A stretch of 9,957 bases of DNA from Prevotellaceae bacterium (lineage in GTDB: Bacteria; Bacteroidota; Bacteroidia; Bacteroidales; UBA932). A model generated the notes under the pieces. It ran no database searches. It saw only the letters and a list, made by a program, of their open reading frames with translations, and was not told the DNA's origin. Where the stretch lies: the NCBI GenBank assembly GCA_031268055.1, contig JAIRXY010000093.1:1-9957 (forward strand), written 5' to 3'. This document shows positions 7,532 through 9,957 of this stretch, piece by piece. Both the position numbers and the translations under genes were made by a program. Within the stretch, counting starts at the first letter, position 1, and every line of letters begins with the position of its first letter.

Positions 7532-8884
7532 ATGAAAGAAGAGCAATCCCGTTCAATATTTTCGGGCATTAAGTCATACAAGGTAATCTTCCCTATTCTT
7601 ATCGGGGTAGGGATGGTAGTGTTTATCTTTTGGGGCGAGCTGTACCCTAAGCCCTCTTTTCGGGGAGGCGCAGAGCACGAGGACGTTGCGCTTTACGCCG
7701 ATAGCATTGTAGCGGTGCGCAATGGCGCGCTTTGCTACTCAACCGGCGACGTTTTGTACGCCAACACCAAGCGCATAGAGCGGCAGGTAAAGGCAGGCGA
7801 TGTGCTGATGTGCAACGGCGACAGCCTGCTGCTGGCGCTTCGCAAAGACAGCGTGCAGGTGTGGTGCCGCGTGCTACAGGATGCGCACGTCGACATGGGC
7901 GACGTGCTGAGCGTAGAGGGTGTGAAGCTGCGGGTGTACAACGCCGGCGACGTGCTCCGCAGCGTAAATGTTTCGTGGCGCCTGTGGTGCTTCCTGCTGC
8001 TGGCGCTGGCGCTCATGGCGGGGCGCGACCTTGGTTACATGCTGCGCCTGCGCCTGCTGAGCGATAAGGAGCTGTCGTGGAGGCAGTCGCTGCGCGTGAT
8101 TATGCTTTGGGAGTTCACCTCGGCAATTACGCCGTCGGCGGTGGGAGGAACAAGCGTTGCCGTGGTGTACGTAAACAAGGAGGGCATGAGCGTAGGCCGC
8201 AGCTCGGCCATCGTGATGGCCACGTCGCTCCTCGACGAAATTTACTTTGTGCTAATGTTTCCCCTGCTGCTGCTGATTGTGCCCGTGCAGCAGCTGTTTG
8301 TGGTGAACTCCACCATTGCCACGGGGCTGCTCACCATTACGCTGGCGGGCTACTTTGTCAAGCTCGCGTGGGTGCTTATGCTGATATACGGATTGTTTAT
8401 CAAGCCGCAGAGCTTACGCTGGCTGATTATAAAGGTCTTCTCCTTGCCGCTGCTACGACGCTGGAAGGCAGGAGCAGTAAAGGCCGGTGATGACATCGTA
8501 GTGAGCGCCTCCGAGCTGAAGCATCGCTCGCCGATTTTTTGGCTCAAATCTTTTGCGGCAACCTTTGTCTCGTGGACGTCGCGCTACTGGGTTGTGAACG
8601 CCCTCTTTCTCGCGTTCTTTGCCGTGCACGACCACCTGCTGATTTTTGCGCGGCAGCTGGTCATGTGGGTCATGATGCTGGTTAGCCCAACGCCCGGCGG
8701 TAGCGGGTTTGCCGAGTTCGTATTCAAGCAGTTTCTGGGAGACCTTATCCCTGTAGCGGGTCTTACCGTCATAATTGCCCTGCTGTGGAGGCTTATTACC
8801 TACTATATTTACCTGTTTGTAGGGGCTGTGCTGGTGCCGGGCTGGATCAAAATGAAGTTTGGGAAAAAAAACCCAGCAGCATAA
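7532..8884 (+). CDS. Lysylphosphatidylglycerol-synthase TM / flippase-like family protein with extra soluble insert
   Basis: This 450-residue polytopic inner-membrane protein belongs to the family named after the membrane half of MprF (UPF0104, flippase-like). Signatures are EFTSAITPSAVGGTS (194-208) and SPTPGGSGFAE (385-395), the latter diagnostic of the family. Visible hydrophobic segments include about 17-36, 150-168, 224-258, 260-291, 338-364 and 405-436. There is no aminoacyl-transferase domain, so lysyl-lipid synthesis cannot be assumed; lipid or glycolipid flipping or polymer assembly is more likely. The unusual part is residues about 40-148 between TM1 and TM2. It is a soluble, strand-rich insert containing GDVL at 72, 89, 123 and 139, with a weaker match (DSVQ) at 106, a spacing of roughly 17 residues. 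Bacteroidota homologues as I remember them (about 330 residues) have only a short linker there. The gene starts 31 bases after prfA and may be read through from it. Confidence 0.85.
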   Translation: MKEEQSRSIFSGIKSYKVIFPILIGVGMVVFIFWGELYPKPSFRGGAEHEDVALYADSIVAVRNGALCYSTGDVLYANTKRIERQVKAGDVLMCNGDSLLLALRKDSVQVWCRVLQDAHVDMGDVLSVEGVKLRVYNAGDVLRSVNVSWRLWCFLLLALALMAGRDLGYMLRLRLLSDKELSWRQSLRVIMLWEFTSAITPSAVGGTSVAVVYVNKEGMSVGRSSAIVMATSLLDEIYFVLMFPLLLLIVPVQQLFVVNSTIATGLLTITLAGYFVKLAWVLMLIYGLFIKPQSLRWLIIKVFSLPLLRRWKAGAVKAGDDIVVSASELKHRSPIFWLKSFAATFVSWTSRYWVVNALFLAFFAVHDHLLIFARQLVMWVMMLVSPTPGGSGFAEFVFKQFLGDLIPVAGLTVIIALLWRLITYYIYLFVGAVLVPGWIKMKFGKKNPAA

Positions 8885-8950
8885 ATACATAGCATTGATT
8901 GTCAAATAATTGTATTGCTCTATGGCGAGCTATTGTAATTCAATAACATC

Positions 8951-9957
8951 ATGAAAGTAATTAAGCGAAACGACTTTGATGAATTGATAGACAAAGTTTA
9001 TCAGGTACACTACGTATTACAGCGCAATGCGCAAAAAGCGGTTAACCTGAACCTGACCATACGTAATTGGATTACAGGATGCTATATAGTTGAATTTGAG
9101 CAAAATGGCGAAGACAGGGCAAAATACGGTACTCGCTTGCTTGAAGAAATGGCAAAGAGAATCAAAGCCAAAGGGGTAAAAGGGTTGGATGCGCAGTCGT
9201 TAAGGATATGTAGAGCATTTTACTCCGTGTATCCACAGCTTCTGCAATCAATATCTCAAAAAATTCAAAGTTTGGGCAGCAGCAAACAAATTCGCGGGTC
9301 ACTGACCCGCGAATTACAAGCGATTGGAAATCAAATAACTACAATTCGCGGGTCACTGACCCGCGAATTGACGGAAGAATATCCTATCCCTTCCGAAACG
9401 CTACTGTCGCGCTTGAGCTTTACCCATTTCGTAGAGCTGCTAAGAAAGGAAGACCCGCTGGAGCGCCTTTTCTATGAAGTAGAAGCAATAAAGAATAATT
9501 GGAGCGTGCGCGAGTTGGAAAGGGCAATGAATACTGCCTTGTACGTAAGAACCGGCTTGTCGAAGAACAAAGAAGCAGTCGTTTCCAAATTCCAAAATCA
9601 AAAACCAGCTCAAAGCTTGGATGTAATCCGCGACCCGTACTTTTTGGAGTTTCTTGGGCTGGAAGAATGCTCGGAGTACAGCGAGCTGGAGCTGGAGCAA
9701 GCCATTTTAAACCATCTACAACAATTCCTGATTGAGCTCGGCACAGGCTTCTGCTTTGAAGCCCGTCAAAAGCGAATTACGTTCGACAATACCCACTACC
9801 GAATTGATTTGGTTTTTTACCACCGTATCTTGAAAAGCCATATCTTGATTGACCTGAAAATAGGAAAATTTGACCATGCCGATGCCGGACAAATGAACGT
9901 TTACCTTAACTACTACAAGGATAACGAAATGTCAGATGGCGATAATCCCCCTATTGG
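8951..9957 (+). CDS. DUF1016/YhcG-type PD-(D/E)XK nuclease, 3' partial
   Basis: An open frame of 335 codons from ATG 8951 runs off the window end. Residues 1-100 resemble the DUF1016 N-terminal helical domain (NLTIRNWITGCYIVEFEQNG, then YGTRLLEEMAKR and SLRICRAFYSVYPQL). Residues about 145-200 (LSFTHFVELL, DPLERLFYEVEAI, NNWSVRELERAM) match the start of the YhcG C-terminal half. Residues 225-330 form the PD-(D/E)XK nuclease fold: FCFEARQKRI (267-276), RIDLVFYHR with D286, and LIDLKIGKF with D301 and K303. That gives an apparent complete D...DxK active site. About 20-50 residues are probably missing at the C-terminus. The linker at about 108-145 holds two identical IRGSLTREL segments encoded by DNA palindromes. 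Composition is less GC-rich than the upstream genes (28/60 and 25/60 G+C in 9001-9060 and 9541-9600, against 40/60 in 8041-8100), suggesting acquisition by transfer. YhcG proteins are often seen near restriction-modification or mobile loci; the cellular role here is unknown. Confidence 0.88.
   Translation, partial: MKVIKRNDFDELIDKVYQVHYVLQRNAQKAVNLNLTIRNWITGCYIVEFEQNGEDRAKYGTRLLEEMAKRIKAKGVKGLDAQSLRICRAFYSVYPQLLQSISQKIQSLGSSKQIRGSLTRELQAIGNQITTIRGSLTRELTEEYPIPSETLLSRLSFTHFVELLRKEDPLERLFYEVEAIKNNWSVRELERAMNTALYVRTGLSKNKEAVVSKFQNQKPAQSLDVIRDPYFLEFLGLEECSEYSELELEQAILNHLQQFLIELGTGFCFEARQKRITFDNTHYRIDLVFYHRILKSHILIDLKIGKFDHADAGQMNVYLNYYKDNEMSDGDNPPI
9289..9315. repeat. 27-bp perfect palindrome, copy 1 (in yhcG-like gene)
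   Basis: The left arm AATTCGCGGGTCA and its exact reverse complement flank a single central C at 9302. In RNA or single-stranded DNA this can form a 12-bp GC-rich hairpin with a 3-base loop. Read in frame it gives IRGSLTREL with no stop. It is identical to the copy at 9343-9369. Confidence 0.97.
9343..9369. repeat. 27-bp perfect palindrome, copy 2 (in yhcG-like gene)
   Basis: All 27 bases are identical to copy 1, and the centre at 9356 is exactly 54 bp (18 codons) from the first. The 27-bp spacer between the copies has unrelated sequence. Both copies are read in the same codon phase, giving a repeated IRGSLTREL in the protein linker. Confidence 0.97.

Noticed and set aside
8866..8873. Run of eight A near the end of the flippase-like gene as a possible frameshift site
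   Set aside because: The normal frame ends nine residues later at a conserved-looking basic tail and no alternative product is evident.
8917..8930. Small hairpin GCTC-tatggc-GAGC between the flippase-like gene and the YhcG-like gene
   Set aside because: It has only four base pairs, extension of the stem has mismatches, and no T-run follows. It is too weak to call a terminator.

Overview
The window looks like a chromosomal stretch from a member of the Bacteroidota, most likely a Bacteroidales-type genome. This rests on three things. The protein families are typical of the phylum: TPR/PD40/OmpA envelope proteins, a long PurM variant, and a purM-prfA pair. One promoter fits the Bacteroidota -33 TTTG / -7 TAnnTTTG pattern. 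Shine-Dalgarno sequences are weak. All real genes lie on the + strand.

Layout. (1) 2-2758 is the 3' part of a large envelope protein, cut by the window start: a zinc-metallopeptidase-like domain (HEYRH plus a downstream glutamate), a TolB-like beta-propeller and a C-terminal outer-membrane beta-barrel. (2) 2759-3071 is a gene-free stretch of about 310 bases. It holds a weak terminator-like hairpin, an orphan group II intron 3' end (domains V and VI) on the - strand, and a good promoter for the next gene. (3) 3072-5078 is an OmpA-family lipoprotein with TPR, propeller, regulatory-like and OmpA domains, the architecture of PorE of the type IX secretion system. (4) 5190-7500 holds purM (purine synthesis) and prfA (release factor 1), co-oriented with a short gap. 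(5) 7532-8884 is an integral membrane protein of the lysylphosphatidylglycerol-synthase TM / flippase-like family, with an unusual extra segment of about 110 residues carrying repeated GDVL motifs between TM1 and TM2. (6) 8951 to the window end is a DUF1016/YhcG-type PD-(D/E)XK nuclease, cut by the window end. It is less GC-rich than its neighbours and carries two identical 27-bp palindromes exactly 54 bp apart, in frame, in its interdomain linker.

The first two genes are envelope biogenesis or surface functions, and purM-prfA is a housekeeping pair. The membrane protein may be co-transcribed behind prfA (31-base gap). The YhcG gene is the accessory-looking part and may mark the edge of a variable or defence locus beyond the window. 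The features most worth a second look are the twin in-frame palindromes in yhcG, the GDVL-repeat insert in the flippase-like protein, the peptidase-propeller-barrel fusion, and the orphan group II intron tail. No rRNA, tRNA, CRISPR array or intact insertion sequence was seen.
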